The position numbers were made by a program, and so were the translations under genes. A DNA stretch of 64,000 nt from Kaistia defluvii (GTDB lineage Bacteria; Pseudomonadota; Alphaproteobacteria; Rhizobiales; Kaistiaceae), in assembly GCF_026343955.1 (NCBI RefSeq), contig NZ_JAPKNI010000007.1:153781-217780 (forward strand). Reading direction: 5' to 3'. Each line of letters opens with the position of its first letter. The stretch's first letter is position 1. The notes beneath the pieces were generated by a model that had not been told where the DNA came from, did not search any database, and saw nothing but the letters and a program-made list of their open reading frames with translations. Below, in pieces: positions 28,965-38,165 of this stretch.

Positions 28965-28996
28965 ATCCGCCGTGGCGGATGGATCTCCCATCCATA
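28965..28996 (-). terminator. Paired hairpins downstream of dusA
   Basis: On the minus strand GGATGG/CCATCC and ATCCGCC/GGCGGAT form two adjacent hairpins (28965-28996), the second followed by TTCCTTT. They lie 50 bases after the dusA stop and probably end that transcript. Confidence 0.45.
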
Positions 28997-29046
28997 GCGA
29001 GACCGAGGGCCGCAAGAAAGCGACTTCCCGACACAGCACCTTTGAC

Positions 29047-30096
29047 CTAGACCGCAGCTGCCGTCTCGTTCGCAGCGGCATAGGCGGCGCTATCGGCGGC
29101 GCTGGCCGCAACCGTTGCCGTGATCTCGTCCACCGCATCCATGGCACGATGGAACACGTCGATCCCGGCGCTGCGTCCAGCCCCCTCAATCGTCAGGATC
29201 TGGCGGAAACGACGCGCACCGGGACGTCCGTGATAGAGGCCGAGCATATGGCGGGCCATGTGGTTCAGGGGCGTGCCAGCGGCGAGCTGCGCCTCGATAT
29301 AAGGCAGCATCGCTTCGATGATCTCGCGCGGCTCCGCGTCCGGCCGATCTTTGCCATAGATACGGCGGTCGGCTGCAGCGAGCAATTCCGGCTCCTGATA
29401 GGCGGCGCGTCCGATCATGACACCGTCGACATGCGCGAGATGAGCCTCAGCCTCGTCGAGGCTCTTGATGCCGCCATTGATGCCAATGAAGAGATCTGGC
29501 AGCCGCGCCTTCAGGCGATAGACACGGTCATAGTCGAGCGGCGGGATATCCCTGTTTTCCTTCGGCGAAAGCCCCTGCAGCCAGGCCTTGCGCGCATGCA
29601 CCCAGAGCGCATCGACGCCTGCGGCTACCAGCAGGTCGGCGAGCGTGTCGAGCGCCTCCTCCGGGTCCTGGTCGTCGACGCCGATGCGGCACTTCACCGT
29701 GACCGGGATCGACACGGTGGCCTTCATGGCGGCGACGCAATCCGCGACGCGCTGCGGCTCGCGCATCAGGCAAGCGCCGAACGTACCGGATTGCACCCGG
29801 TCCGAAGGGCAGCCGACATTGAGATTGATCTCGCCATACCCCATCTCGGCGCCGATGCGCGCCGCCTCCCCCACCTTGACCGGGTCCGATCCGCCGATCT
29901 GCAGCGCGACGGGCTGTTCCGCGGGATCGAAGCCGAGCAGCTTCTGCCGGTCGCCATGCAGGATCGCCTCGGCGACGACCATCTCGGTATAGAGCAGCGT
30001 TTCGCTCGACAGCAGCCGATGGAAATAACGGCAATGCCGGTCGGTCCAATCCAGCATGGGAGCGACGGACAGCTTATGTCTTTGATATTGCTGCAT
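29047..30096 (-). CDS. dusA: tRNA-dihydrouridine synthase A
   Basis: DusA reduces uridine to dihydrouridine at positions 20/20a of the tRNA D loop, using FMN and NADPH. The 349-residue protein begins with the FMN-binding SVAPMLDWTDRHCR (about 10-23). The catalytic region NVGCPSDRVQSGTFGACLM (about 93-111) has the active-site Cys in FGACLM. GINGGIKS (about 205) and GVMIGRAAYQEP (about 225-236) complete the TIM-barrel FMN site. The length and the CPSDRVQ form are those of the A subgroup. It is downstream of galE, 97 bases away, and probably has its own promoter. Confidence 0.95.
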   Translation of the reverse strand: MQQYQRHKLSVAPMLDWTDRHCRYFHRLLSSETLLYTEMVVAEAILHGDRQKLLGFDPAEQPVALQIGGSDPVKVGEAARIGAEMGYGEINLNVGCPSDRVQSGTFGACLMREPQRVADCVAAMKATVSIPVTVKCRIGVDDQDPEEALDTLADLLVAAGVDALWVHARKAWLQGLSPKENRDIPPLDYDRVYRLKARLPDLFIGINGGIKSLDEAEAHLAHVDGVMIGRAAYQEPELLAAADRRIYGKDRPDAEPREIIEAMLPYIEAQLAAGTPLNHMARHMLGLYHGRPGARRFRQILTIEGAGRSAGIDVFHRAMDAVDEITATVAASAADSAAYAAANETAAAV

Positions 30097-30193
30097 AGTT
30101 ACAAGTCTTGCCGGAGATTATGTGCCATTCGCCCCTTCTATAGGCGATCTCCGGTCCTTTTGGCCAATCCCGTTGCTCTCGCAAGGCTCTGGG

Positions 30194-31216
30194 TCAGCCT
30201 GCCAGCGCCGGCTCCCGCTTGCTGACGGCAGCCTGGGCATTCTGCTGCAGCGCCAGTTCCCAGCGCAGCGCGTCGGCCACGATCACATCGAGGTCGTCGC
30301 GGGCCGGCTTGAAACCCAGGCGCGACCGGATGAGGTCCGTCGCGGCGACCAACGAAGGCGGATCGCCGGCGCGGCGAGGCGCCAGGCGAACCTCGAAATC
30401 GACACCGGAGACGCGCTTGACCGCTTCGATCACTTCGAGGACCGAGAAGCCGCGGCCATAGCCGCAGTTCATGGTCAGGCTCTCGCCGCCTTGCTCCAGA
30501 TGATCGAGCGCCAGAACATGGGCGCGGGCAAGGTCGCTGACATGGATATAGTCGCGCACGCAGGTGCCGTCCGGCGTGGCGTAGTCCTGGCCGAACACGT
30601 CGAGATGCGAGCGCTGGCCGAGTGCTGCCTGGCAGGCCAGCTTGATCAGATGCGTCGCGCGCGGGAAAGACTGTCCGGAGCGGCCTTCGGGATCGGCGCC
30701 GGCCACATTGAAATAGCGCAGGACGACCGAGCGGATGTCATGCGCCGCCACGGTGTCGCGCAGCATCCATTCCGTCATCAGCTTCGAAGCCCCATAGGGC
30801 GAGATCGGCTGCATGGCCGAACTCTCCGCGATGGGGCTGTATTCCGGTTCGCCATAGACGGCGGCGGTCGAGGAAAAGATGAAGTTGCGCACCCCGCCGT
30901 CGACGGCGGCGGCGATCAGGGCGCGCGACCGGACCGTGTTGTTGAGATAATAGCCGAGCGGATTGGTCACCGAGTCCGGCACGACGATCGATCCCGCGAA
31001 ATGCACGATGGCGGTGACGCCGAACTCGCGGATCAGCCGCTTCAGCAGGGCTTCGTCGCCGCAGTCTCCTCGCACCAGCGGCACGCCGTCCGGCACCTGG
31101 GCGACGAAGCCGGTGGACAGGTCGTCGAGAACCATTGTCTCGCGTCCCCCGTCGACAAGCGCCAGCACCATGTGGCTGCCGATATAGCCTGCGCCACCTG
31201 TGACGAGGACGGTCAT
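30194..31216 (-). CDS. galE: UDP-glucose 4-epimerase
   Basis: GalE interconverts UDP-glucose and UDP-galactose, supplying galactose for polysaccharide. The 340-residue protein has the Rossmann motif TGGAGYIGSH (about 6-15), the catalytic Ser/Thr region FSSTAAVYGEP (about 114-124) and YxxxK in YGASKLMTE (about 141-149). RDYIHVSDLARAH near 217 is a typical extended-SDR stretch. AGGAGTTC precedes the ATG. It is the last gene of the leftward glycan cluster that begins at 41236. Confidence 0.95.
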   Translation of the reverse strand: MTVLVTGGAGYIGSHMVLALVDGGRETMVLDDLSTGFVAQVPDGVPLVRGDCGDEALLKRLIREFGVTAIVHFAGSIVVPDSVTNPLGYYLNNTVRSRALIAAAVDGGVRNFIFSSTAAVYGEPEYSPIAESSAMQPISPYGASKLMTEWMLRDTVAAHDIRSVVLRYFNVAGADPEGRSGQSFPRATHLIKLACQAALGQRSHLDVFGQDYATPDGTCVRDYIHVSDLARAHVLALDHLEQGGESLTMNCGYGRGFSVLEVIEAVKRVSGVDFEVRLAPRRAGDPPSLVAATDLIRSRLGFKPARDDLDVIVADALRWELALQQNAQAAVSKREPALAG

Positions 31217-31302
31217 ATTGAACTCCTGTTTTGGCTCGTCTCTTCAGAAGAAGGTCATGTCATCGAAGGCGGAACGACTCCGCGGCGCGGCATCCCACCG
31301 AT

Positions 31303-32493
31303 TCAGGCCACTTTCAGCATGCCCGCGCCACTCGTCCGCGTGGCGCGATCGATCAGCTTATTGTCGATCTTGTTCTCGATCAGGAACTTGCGGGTTTCGT
31401 CATAGACGCTGCGCCAGGCAGCGTTGAACGCGTCGTAACGCCATTGTTCCCAATAGTCCTCGAGCACGAAGCCGCCATCGCGGAACACGTCGAAGCTCGG
31501 GATCCGGTAGGTCTCGGCGAACTCCGCCGTGCGGCTGTCATAGGTGAAGTAGACCGAGGGAACCCCATTCGCGAGCGCCATCAGATTGCCGTGCAGCCGG
31601 TAGCCCAGCACGAGGTGCTGCTCGCGGACCAGGGTCTCGTAATCGGCCACGACATCCGAATAGAACAGCCGCTCGCGATAGAGCCGCTCGATCTCGGGAT
31701 CGAGATACCATTTCGAGGCCCAGCCATTGGCGCGCAGCGACGCGATCGCCTCTTCCTTCTGCGCGTCGGTGCCGAAGACGAGCTTCTTCTCCTCCACCTC
31801 GCCCTGGGCCATGAGCACGGTGTCGAAACGATGGGCCAGCGACTTCACCAAATCGCGGTGAAAAGTCAGATAGCGCTCGATGTTCTGGGCATAGGTGGGC
31901 GACACCTCGCGCCGAAGGGTGACGCCGACCTTCTCGATGTCGGCCAGCGGACCGAGCTTGATATTCAGGTCCGGATCGAGCCGCCGGAAGGCCGTGGGAC
32001 AGCCGACGATGCGGACATTGTGGATCCCGAGATCCGCGAGGACCTCGGCCGAGAATGCCCCGCGCACACCGATCGAGGTGCTGAGATCGGCGATGACGCG
32101 GAGCACCTCCTGCGTCGATTCCGACAGCTCCATGCGTCCCTTTACCGGCGCCTGCGCGCCGATGCCAAAGGCGAGCACCGGCAGGCCGAGCTTCTTCAGG
32201 ACCGCGGCAGTGTCGTGCCAGGCCATTTCGCCGTGGATGTAATTGGAGCCACGGAGCAGAACGTAGTCATATTCCTCGCGCAAGCGGTCGAGACTGGCCC
32301 AATCCGGCTTGTTGATCTCGAGGACGCCGATCTTGTCGAAGTTCAGCAGCTTCAACGAGGAATCGAAGACAAACGCATCGCCAATATTGTGATAGCGATC
32401 GATCGAACGCTGGACGTCCTGGTACTGGTACCAGCGGACCGAGTCGTGATCGTATATTTCGCCTGACGGCATTATCACCAGCAAACGTGCCAT
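31303..32493 (-). CDS. Polysaccharide pyruvyl transferase family protein (1)
   Basis: This 396-residue protein belongs to the pyruvyl transferase fold (GT-B-like) family, whose members add a pyruvate ketal to a sugar from phosphoenolpyruvate or related donors. Family features are YVLLRGSNYIHGE, SIGVRGAFSAEVLADLG and GYRLHGNLMALANGVPSVYF near residue 300-320, where the catalytic HGN/H region sits. ATG 32493 has AAGGAGGAGG eight bases upstream; the longer frame runs into the neighbouring GT gene. It is more distant from the two related proteins at 49.8-52.3 kb than those are from each other. Confidence 0.88.
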   Translation of the reverse strand: MARLLVIMPSGEIYDHDSVRWYQYQDVQRSIDRYHNIGDAFVFDSSLKLLNFDKIGVLEINKPDWASLDRLREEYDYVLLRGSNYIHGEMAWHDTAAVLKKLGLPVLAFGIGAQAPVKGRMELSESTQEVLRVIADLSTSIGVRGAFSAEVLADLGIHNVRIVGCPTAFRRLDPDLNIKLGPLADIEKVGVTLRREVSPTYAQNIERYLTFHRDLVKSLAHRFDTVLMAQGEVEEKKLVFGTDAQKEEAIASLRANGWASKWYLDPEIERLYRERLFYSDVVADYETLVREQHLVLGYRLHGNLMALANGVPSVYFTYDSRTAEFAETYRIPSFDVFRDGGFVLEDYWEQWRYDAFNAAWRSVYDETRKFLIENKIDNKLIDRATRTSGAGMLKVA

Positions 32494-32554
32494 TCCAGCC
32501 TCCTCCTTATCCCCCCGGGGATCCGCCCGTTCCGAGCGGTTTGCGCGCAATTGC

Positions 32555-33868
32555 CTACGCGCGTTCGAGTTGGCCGACCTCGCCGCCATCCGCATGGGAA
32601 TGGCGGTCGAGAACGGCGCGATAAAGCGCAAGATGCTGCTCGGCGCAGTCGACATGTCCCAGCGGACGTTGCATCGACCCGCGCAGGCTTTCCCAGACAT
32701 GGCCGTTCGACAGGACTTCGACGAAGCGATCGGCGAGGTCTTCGGGCGAGCCGACGCGGAAATGCAGCCCGTCCTGGCCGTTCCGGACCTTTTCGGCCAT
32801 GCCGCCGATATTGCTGCAGAGCAGCGGGCGGCCGTGGAACAGCGCCTCCTGGATCACGACGGGCGAGTTTTCCCACCAAATCGACGGTACGACGACCCAG
32901 TCGACCGTCTGCATCAGTTCGGGCATCTCGCTGTTCTGATAGGAGCCATAGAAGCGGACGCGGCTGCCCGCGTCGTCGATCAGCTTCTTCATCCGCGCCT
33001 GGAATTCGGGCGGCTGATATTCGAGATTGGCGCCAAAGATCATCAGGCGCGAATCCTCGCCCCAGATGCGTTCCGGAACGCGCGCGACCGCATCGATCAG
33101 GACGTCGACGCCCTTGAACGGCGTCATCTGGCCGAAGAAGGCGAAGCGGCTGCGCCGCTGCTCCGCGCCGGGCAGAACGCGCGGCGGCGCGGGCTCGCGG
33201 ATCGCCAGGCCGTTTTCGATGACGAAGAGCTTGTCCGGCGACAGGCCCCAGGCGGCATAGCGCTCGGCGAGAAAGCGGCTCGGCGAGACATAGACGTCGG
33301 CGAGTTCCAGCATAGAGCGGACGAAGCGCTCGCGCTTCAGGAAGCTCGCCGGCGCGATCTCCGGAAAACAGCTGTGGCAGTCCGTCGGCGACGCGCGGCG
33401 GCAGAGCTGGCCGCTCTTGGTCTTCACCATCTGGCCGTGGTGATGGCAGATCGAGAGGAACTCGTGGAACGTCACGACGATCGCCGCGTCGGGCAGCGCC
33501 TCGCGAATGGCGTAGAGTGCCTCCAGGCCGAGGCCGAGAATATGGTGGAAGTGCACGACATGCGGATCGATGTCGCGCACGAAGCGCACGAGATCGCGGC
33601 GGATGTCGTCGGTGTTGCGGTTCGACAGGTAGAAGTGGTCGAAGTCGTCGCTGTGAAACAGGATATCCGATGCGCTCTGGCGCAGGCTCATCAAGGCGGT
33701 GCCGGCATGGCGCGGGGTCGGCGAGCCGACGCGGGCGAGATAGACCGACTTGATCCCCGCCAGCGCATTCAGTCCCTTGTGCAGGTTGTGCGAGGCGATT
33801 TCACCGCCGCCTAGAGACAGGCTCGGATGGCCGTGGCTGATGACGAGGACGCGCAGTTCTTCGGTCAT
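32555..33868 (-). CDS. Glycosyltransferase family 4 protein with Cys-rich loop (1)
   Basis: This 437-residue GT-B glycosyltransferase starts LVISHGHPSLSLGGGEIASHN, a family 4 acceptor-domain opening. The donor domain has FFGQMTPFKGVDVLIDA (about 250-266) and the EX7E-type stretch WENSPVVIQEALFHGRPLLC. An unusual segment, CRRASPTDCHSCFPEIAP (about 163-180), with three Cys, is shared with the GT at 36904. Its start overlaps the stop of the preceding GT (ATGA). It transfers an unknown sugar in the cytoplasm as part of glycan assembly. Confidence 0.88.
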   Translation of the reverse strand: MTEELRVLVISHGHPSLSLGGGEIASHNLHKGLNALAGIKSVYLARVGSPTPRHAGTALMSLRQSASDILFHSDDFDHFYLSNRNTDDIRRDLVRFVRDIDPHVVHFHHILGLGLEALYAIREALPDAAIVVTFHEFLSICHHHGQMVKTKSGQLCRRASPTDCHSCFPEIAPASFLKRERFVRSMLELADVYVSPSRFLAERYAAWGLSPDKLFVIENGLAIREPAPPRVLPGAEQRRSRFAFFGQMTPFKGVDVLIDAVARVPERIWGEDSRLMIFGANLEYQPPEFQARMKKLIDDAGSRVRFYGSYQNSEMPELMQTVDWVVVPSIWWENSPVVIQEALFHGRPLLCSNIGGMAEKVRNGQDGLHFRVGSPEDLADRFVEVLSNGHVWESLRGSMQRPLGHVDCAEQHLALYRAVLDRHSHADGGEVGQLERA

Positions 33869-36138
33869 GCCGCCTCCGAATGGACCATGGCATGGATGGT
33901 CTCCGCCCAGCGCGCAATGAAGACGGCACGATCAACGCTGCGGGCGTGAACCTCCCAGGCATTGATGCCGTCCCGGGGTGCTTCGGCGCCCAGCACGCGG
34001 ACACCGGGTAGCCACCACGCCTTGAGGCCCGCCCTCGCCAGCCGCAACGCCAGGTCGAGCCCCTTTTCGCGATTGCCGAGATAGCCATGGCCGTCCTGGC
34101 CCAGTGCCGCGATCGAAGCCTTTGACAGGATGCAGCATTCGAGATTGGCGGCCGGCGTGGCGGAGGGGGCGATCGAGTCCAGCGTCGCGGCGGGATAGCC
34201 GACATAGTTCTCGGCCAGACCGTCCTCCTCGCCGGAAAGGCGGTATCCAGCCCAGCGGATCGAATCGTCCTCGTAGATCAGCGCCGGCGAGATGATCACC
34301 GATGCGTCATGCTCCTGATGCGCCGACCGCAGGCGGCCGAGCCAGCCGCGTTCCGCCGGCACCAGGGCTGCCGAGAACAGCACGACGCGATCCGTCTTCG
34401 CGACATTGGCTCCCACGATCAGGGCGTCGAAGACATCGGAAAAGGCGCTGACGGCAACCAGATCGATCGAAAGGCCGTAGAATTCCGCCAGTCGGCGGAT
34501 TTCGCCACGCAGTTCGCCGATCGCCTGTTCGGGTCCGGCGAGAATGATCGGCGCCACGCGGATCTGCGGATCCAGCGCCATGAGTGCGACCAGGGTAGTG
34601 ACGTCCGTTGTCTGGTCGTCGAGTCCGATCACCAGGGTGGTGTCGGCGCCGCCTGAAACCAGCGTGCCGACATGCTCGACGCCTTCGACGCCCGCCGGCT
34701 TCGTCGCGGCGGAGGCAACCAGAGGGATGAGGTGGCGCTCGACCAGTTCGGAGACGGAGGTTGCGCGGGCGCTGATCGATTTCAGCTGTCGGGTGACGGC
34801 CTCGCGATAGGAAACCCGCTTCGGCACCACGGGAAGATAGGCCGGCGGTGCATGGGGGATGGCGAACTCGATATAGATCGGCGCGCTGCCATCGGGATCG
34901 AAATCCGGGATGAAGGCCACGAAGCCATGGCTGTGGCGATCCGGGTCGAGCTGCGAAAGGAACGGCGCCTTGCCATCGAAGGCGCGGGTGACGTCGGGCC
35001 GATCGATGCGGCTCCAGATCGGCTTCAGGTCGACCGAGGCCTGGCGGCGGCGCAGCTTGATCGCCTCGACGCGGTGGTCGGGATCGAGCAGCCAGCCGCT
35101 GATCAACAGGCCGCCCTGCTCGATACGCAGCGCATGATCGATCGCCATCCGCACCGGAAGGGCGAGGGCCGAAACCGTGTCCAGCCCCTCATAGCGGTAG
35201 GCCGCTTCGCGCAGCCGTCCGATGACCTCCGCCGAGCCCCGCAACTTGGGCAGGATGGCGCGGGCATAGCCGGGCGTATCGCGGGGCGAGGCAAGCAGGC
35301 GCTGCTCGTAAACGTCGGCATAGCGCCAGCCGTCGCGGCTGCGCACATAGACGCGCTGCATGCCAAACGGATCGATCGGCTCGGGCGCCACAAGCAGGGC
35401 GGCAAAGCCCTTGCCGTTGTTGTTCAGGTCCTGGCGATCGAAGGCCGCCGCAGTGCATTCGGCGATCTGGGGAGTCGCGCCGCCGATCAGCACGCGGCTC
35501 ACGCCCGCGCTCATCTCCTGCGACCAGCCCTGCAGGTAGACGTCGCCGTCCTCGAACGCACCGATGATCTCGATGAAGCCGTCGGCCTTGGCGCCCGCCT
35601 CGACGAAAGCGGTCATGGCGGCGAGCTTGCGCCGGCTCATCGGGCCCGCGCTCAGCATGCCGATGATCGCGTCGACGACGGCCGGCATTCCAGGCCCTGC
35701 CAGATCGCCAAGCGCGCCCGCCAAGGCGGCTGGCCGCATGAGATCCGGCAGCAGCCGATAGGTGACCGACCGCCCCTGCCCGCGGAACGTCACCGCGTTC
35801 AGCCGTTCGCCCTTGAGCGGACCGGTGAAGACCAAAGCGACGAACCCGTGCGAAGCCCGGCCCTTGGCATCGACCAGGGGCCAGCTCACGACCGGAGCCT
35901 TGCCGGGCAAGGCCGGGTCGCCATTGAGCAGCAGCGGCTGGGGACCATTCATCGGCACGCCGGAGCCAAGGATCAGGATGAGCGTCTCGTTGATCGGGCA
36001 GGCGATCGCGGTCTCGACGACCGGTTGCACCGCGCCTTCGCGACGCGACGATGGCCGCGGCGCGCCCTTGGCCGTGACGCCGGCCTCCTTGGGAAGGGGT
36101 TCCCTGGTTCCGGGTTCCTCGTCGCCGCGATACATCAT
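33865..36138 (-). CDS. Large multidomain glycosyltransferase-like protein
   Basis: This 757-residue protein has a C-terminal part (about residues 480-757) resembling family 2 glycosyltransferases. DRVVLFSAALVPAERGWLGR is in the place of the donor-binding loop, and SPALIYEDDSIRWAG and VRVLGAEAPRDG follow. The usual acidic DxD is not obvious, so activity is uncertain. The N-terminal two thirds is not a known enzyme; around residues 345-430 is a beta-domain with GGLLISGWLLDPDHRVEAI, shared with the proteins at 38993 and 36161. ATG 36138 is used; the frame opens at a TTG 39 bases earlier. Its end overlaps the next GT by four bases. Confidence 0.75.
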   Translation of the reverse strand: MMYRGDEEPGTREPLPKEAGVTAKGAPRPSSRREGAVQPVVETAIACPINETLILILGSGVPMNGPQPLLLNGDPALPGKAPVVSWPLVDAKGRASHGFVALVFTGPLKGERLNAVTFRGQGRSVTYRLLPDLMRPAALAGALGDLAGPGMPAVVDAIIGMLSAGPMSRRKLAAMTAFVEAGAKADGFIEIIGAFEDGDVYLQGWSQEMSAGVSRVLIGGATPQIAECTAAAFDRQDLNNNGKGFAALLVAPEPIDPFGMQRVYVRSRDGWRYADVYEQRLLASPRDTPGYARAILPKLRGSAEVIGRLREAAYRYEGLDTVSALALPVRMAIDHALRIEQGGLLISGWLLDPDHRVEAIKLRRRQASVDLKPIWSRIDRPDVTRAFDGKAPFLSQLDPDRHSHGFVAFIPDFDPDGSAPIYIEFAIPHAPPAYLPVVPKRVSYREAVTRQLKSISARATSVSELVERHLIPLVASAATKPAGVEGVEHVGTLVSGGADTTLVIGLDDQTTDVTTLVALMALDPQIRVAPIILAGPEQAIGELRGEIRRLAEFYGLSIDLVAVSAFSDVFDALIVGANVAKTDRVVLFSAALVPAERGWLGRLRSAHQEHDASVIISPALIYEDDSIRWAGYRLSGEEDGLAENYVGYPAATLDSIAPSATPAANLECCILSKASIAALGQDGHGYLGNREKGLDLALRLARAGLKAWWLPGVRVLGAEAPRDGINAWEVHARSVDRAVFIARWAETIHAMVHSEAA

Positions 36139-36160
36139 TCGGTTCCGGTCTCGATCCAGG

Positions 36161-36892
36161 TCAGTTGAGGAAAGCAATCAGCGAGGCGCCGGCGCCGACG
36201 GCGGCGCCGATCAAGCCGGCGAGCAGGAGCGGCAACGGCTTGGCCTCGCCGCGTCCACGCTTCGCGAGCATGTCGATACGTCCCTCGAGCCCGGCGACGA
36301 TGCCGTCGAAGCGCATCAGGAAGACCTCCAGCTCGGACAGCCGGCTGACAATCTCGGTCTGCGTCAGCTCGATGTTCTCGAACTGCGCCGGGGGAACCTC
36401 GCCGCCTGAGGTCTCGCTGCTGCGCTGGATGCCGCGCTGGTTGAGCTGAAGCTGGCGCTGCGCGGCCATCAGCACTTCGAGCTTCTCCAGCACCCGGGTC
36501 AGCGGCGCCGCGATCAGCGCCTCGGCCGCCTGCTCGTCCAGCGTCGGCGCATAAAGGATGCGCTCTTCGCCGGTCGGCGAGATCGCCACAATCGAGAGAT
36601 CGCGCTGGCGAGCCGTCACGCTCTCCGGCAACGGAATGTCGAAGGCATGCTGCCCGTCACCGACGCCGTTGCGGCGAAGGTCGGAACGCAGCTTGTCGGC
36701 CGTCGCCTCGGCGATCTTCTGCGCGCCGAGGGAGACAACGATCTGCATGCGCGCACTCGGCTGGCTGCGATCGAACGCCCAGCCATAGAGACGGCCATTG
36801 TCGATCGCGTCGACGCGACCGGCCACGCCGGGAGGCGCCTCGGTGGCCTTGGGCTTCTGCTGCAGGGGAATGGCTTCCGCGGCGGATGGCAT
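36161..36892 (-). CDS. Membrane-anchored coiled-coil protein with N-terminal beta-domain
   Basis: I do not recognise a named family. The 243-residue protein has a beta-domain at about residues 25-125, with GRVDAIDNGRLYGWAFDRSQ, then a helical, probably coiled-coil stretch (about 135-210, LEKLEVLMAAQRQLQLN and EIVSRLSELEVFLMRFD). A single C-terminal membrane helix follows (LPLLLAGLIGAAVGAGASLI), ending two residues later with FLN. The shape is that of a tail-anchored scaffold holding cytoplasmic enzymes at the membrane. AAGGAGC precedes ATG 36892. It sits between two glycosyltransferase genes with gaps of 11 and 22 bases. Confidence 0.75.
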   Translation of the reverse strand: MPSAAEAIPLQQKPKATEAPPGVAGRVDAIDNGRLYGWAFDRSQPSARMQIVVSLGAQKIAEATADKLRSDLRRNGVGDGQHAFDIPLPESVTARQRDLSIVAISPTGEERILYAPTLDEQAAEALIAAPLTRVLEKLEVLMAAQRQLQLNQRGIQRSSETSGGEVPPAQFENIELTQTEIVSRLSELEVFLMRFDGIVAGLEGRIDMLAKRGRGEAKPLPLLLAGLIGAAVGAGASLIAFLN

Positions 36893-36903
36893 GACGTGCT
36901 CCT

Positions 36904-38163
36904 TCAAGCCGGGATCTGGACGCGTGCGAGCGCATCGAAGAGTTTGAGATAGTCCTGCGCGACCGCGTCGATGCTCGGTGGTGAAACCGCATTGGCGGAA
37001 AGGCGTCGCCAGAGATCCGGGTCGCCGGCCGCCAGACGCATCGTGCGGGCGAGGTCGATCGGGTCGTCGGGCGCGACGGTGAGCCCGTTCACGCCGTTCC
37101 TGATCATCTCGGCCATGCCGCCAATGCCGCTGACGATAACGGGACGTCCCTGCTGCTGGGCTTCCTGAATGACGAGCGGAGCGTTCTCCCACCAGATCGA
37201 TGGAACCACGACCCAATCAACGGCCGCCATTAGCGCGGGCACGTCCTCGCGACGATAGGGTCCGCGACGGACCACATGCGACGCCGTACGGGCGAAGCGC
37301 TCGTCCAGCTCCGACTTGAAGGCGTCGGCCTGGAACGGCGTGCCACCATGAACGCGGAGTTCGAAATCGGTCCCGGACAGGATCAGCCGTTCGGCCGCGT
37401 CGAGCAGGACCGTACCGCCCTTCCACGGGTTGAGATTGCCGAAATAGCCAAAGATGCTGCGCGGCGCCCCATCCTCGCGAAGCGACGGCACCCTGCCCTC
37501 GCCCGGCTGGCCATTGGAGATGACGTCGATCCTGTCGGCGGCCAGGCCCCAGGCGATAAACCTGTCCTTCAGGAAGGCGCTCGGCGAGACGAAGCGGTCG
37601 ACCGTCGTCAACAGCGTCTTCAGATAGCGCTCGCGCAGCAGAAACTGGTCGGCCGCGATTTCGGGAAAGCAGCCATGGCAGCGATCCGGCGAAGCGCCAT
37701 GGCAGCGCTCGCGCCCGGTCGTGCGCATCATCAGGCCATCATGGGTGCAGATCAGATAATAGTCGTGGAGAGTCATGACGATGCGCGCCTGCGGCAGCAC
37801 GCGACGCACGAGCGCGGGAAACTCAGCGCCGATCAGCAGCAGATGATGGATGTGGACGACGTCCGGCCGGAACTCGAGCAGCAGTTCCTCCAGATCGGGG
37901 ATCACGCCGTAGAGATCGACCTGGCTCATGAAGAACCGGTCGAAATGGCCGGCCCAGAGCAGGATCTCGTCGACGCCGTTGCCTATGCCCTGGAAGCTGG
38001 TGCCCGGCTTTTCGTCGCGGTGAATGCGGTTTGTCGCGCCCAGGAACAGCGTCTCGCTGCCTGCCCGCTGATAGGCGCGGAACAGGTCGTGTGCGAAGAT
38101 CTCGGTGCCGCCGGGATGCAGGTCGGGATGGTTATGGGCGACGACCAGAATGCGTTCGGCCAT
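36904..38163 (-). CDS. Glycosyltransferase family 4 protein with Cys-rich loop (2)
   Basis: This 419-residue GT-B enzyme starts ILVVAHNHPDLHPGGTEIFA, with donor-domain features GYFGNLNPWKGGTVLLDAAE (about 240-259) and WWENAPLVIQEAQQQGRPV (about 325). Like its paralogue at 32555 it carries CHGASPDRCHGCFPEIA (about 160-176). The two also share VDWVVVPSIWWEN almost exactly, so they arose by duplication. I chose ATG 38163 after GGGGTGA; a GTG at 38169 overlaps the methyltransferase stop. It is in the middle of a tightly packed operon. Confidence 0.88.
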   Translation of the reverse strand: MAERILVVAHNHPDLHPGGTEIFAHDLFRAYQRAGSETLFLGATNRIHRDEKPGTSFQGIGNGVDEILLWAGHFDRFFMSQVDLYGVIPDLEELLLEFRPDVVHIHHLLLIGAEFPALVRRVLPQARIVMTLHDYYLICTHDGLMMRTTGRERCHGASPDRCHGCFPEIAADQFLLRERYLKTLLTTVDRFVSPSAFLKDRFIAWGLAADRIDVISNGQPGEGRVPSLREDGAPRSIFGYFGNLNPWKGGTVLLDAAERLILSGTDFELRVHGGTPFQADAFKSELDERFARTASHVVRRGPYRREDVPALMAAVDWVVVPSIWWENAPLVIQEAQQQGRPVIVSGIGGMAEMIRNGVNGLTVAPDDPIDLARTMRLAAGDPDLWRRLSANAVSPPSIDAVAQDYLKLFDALARVQIPA

Positions 38164-38165
38164 GC

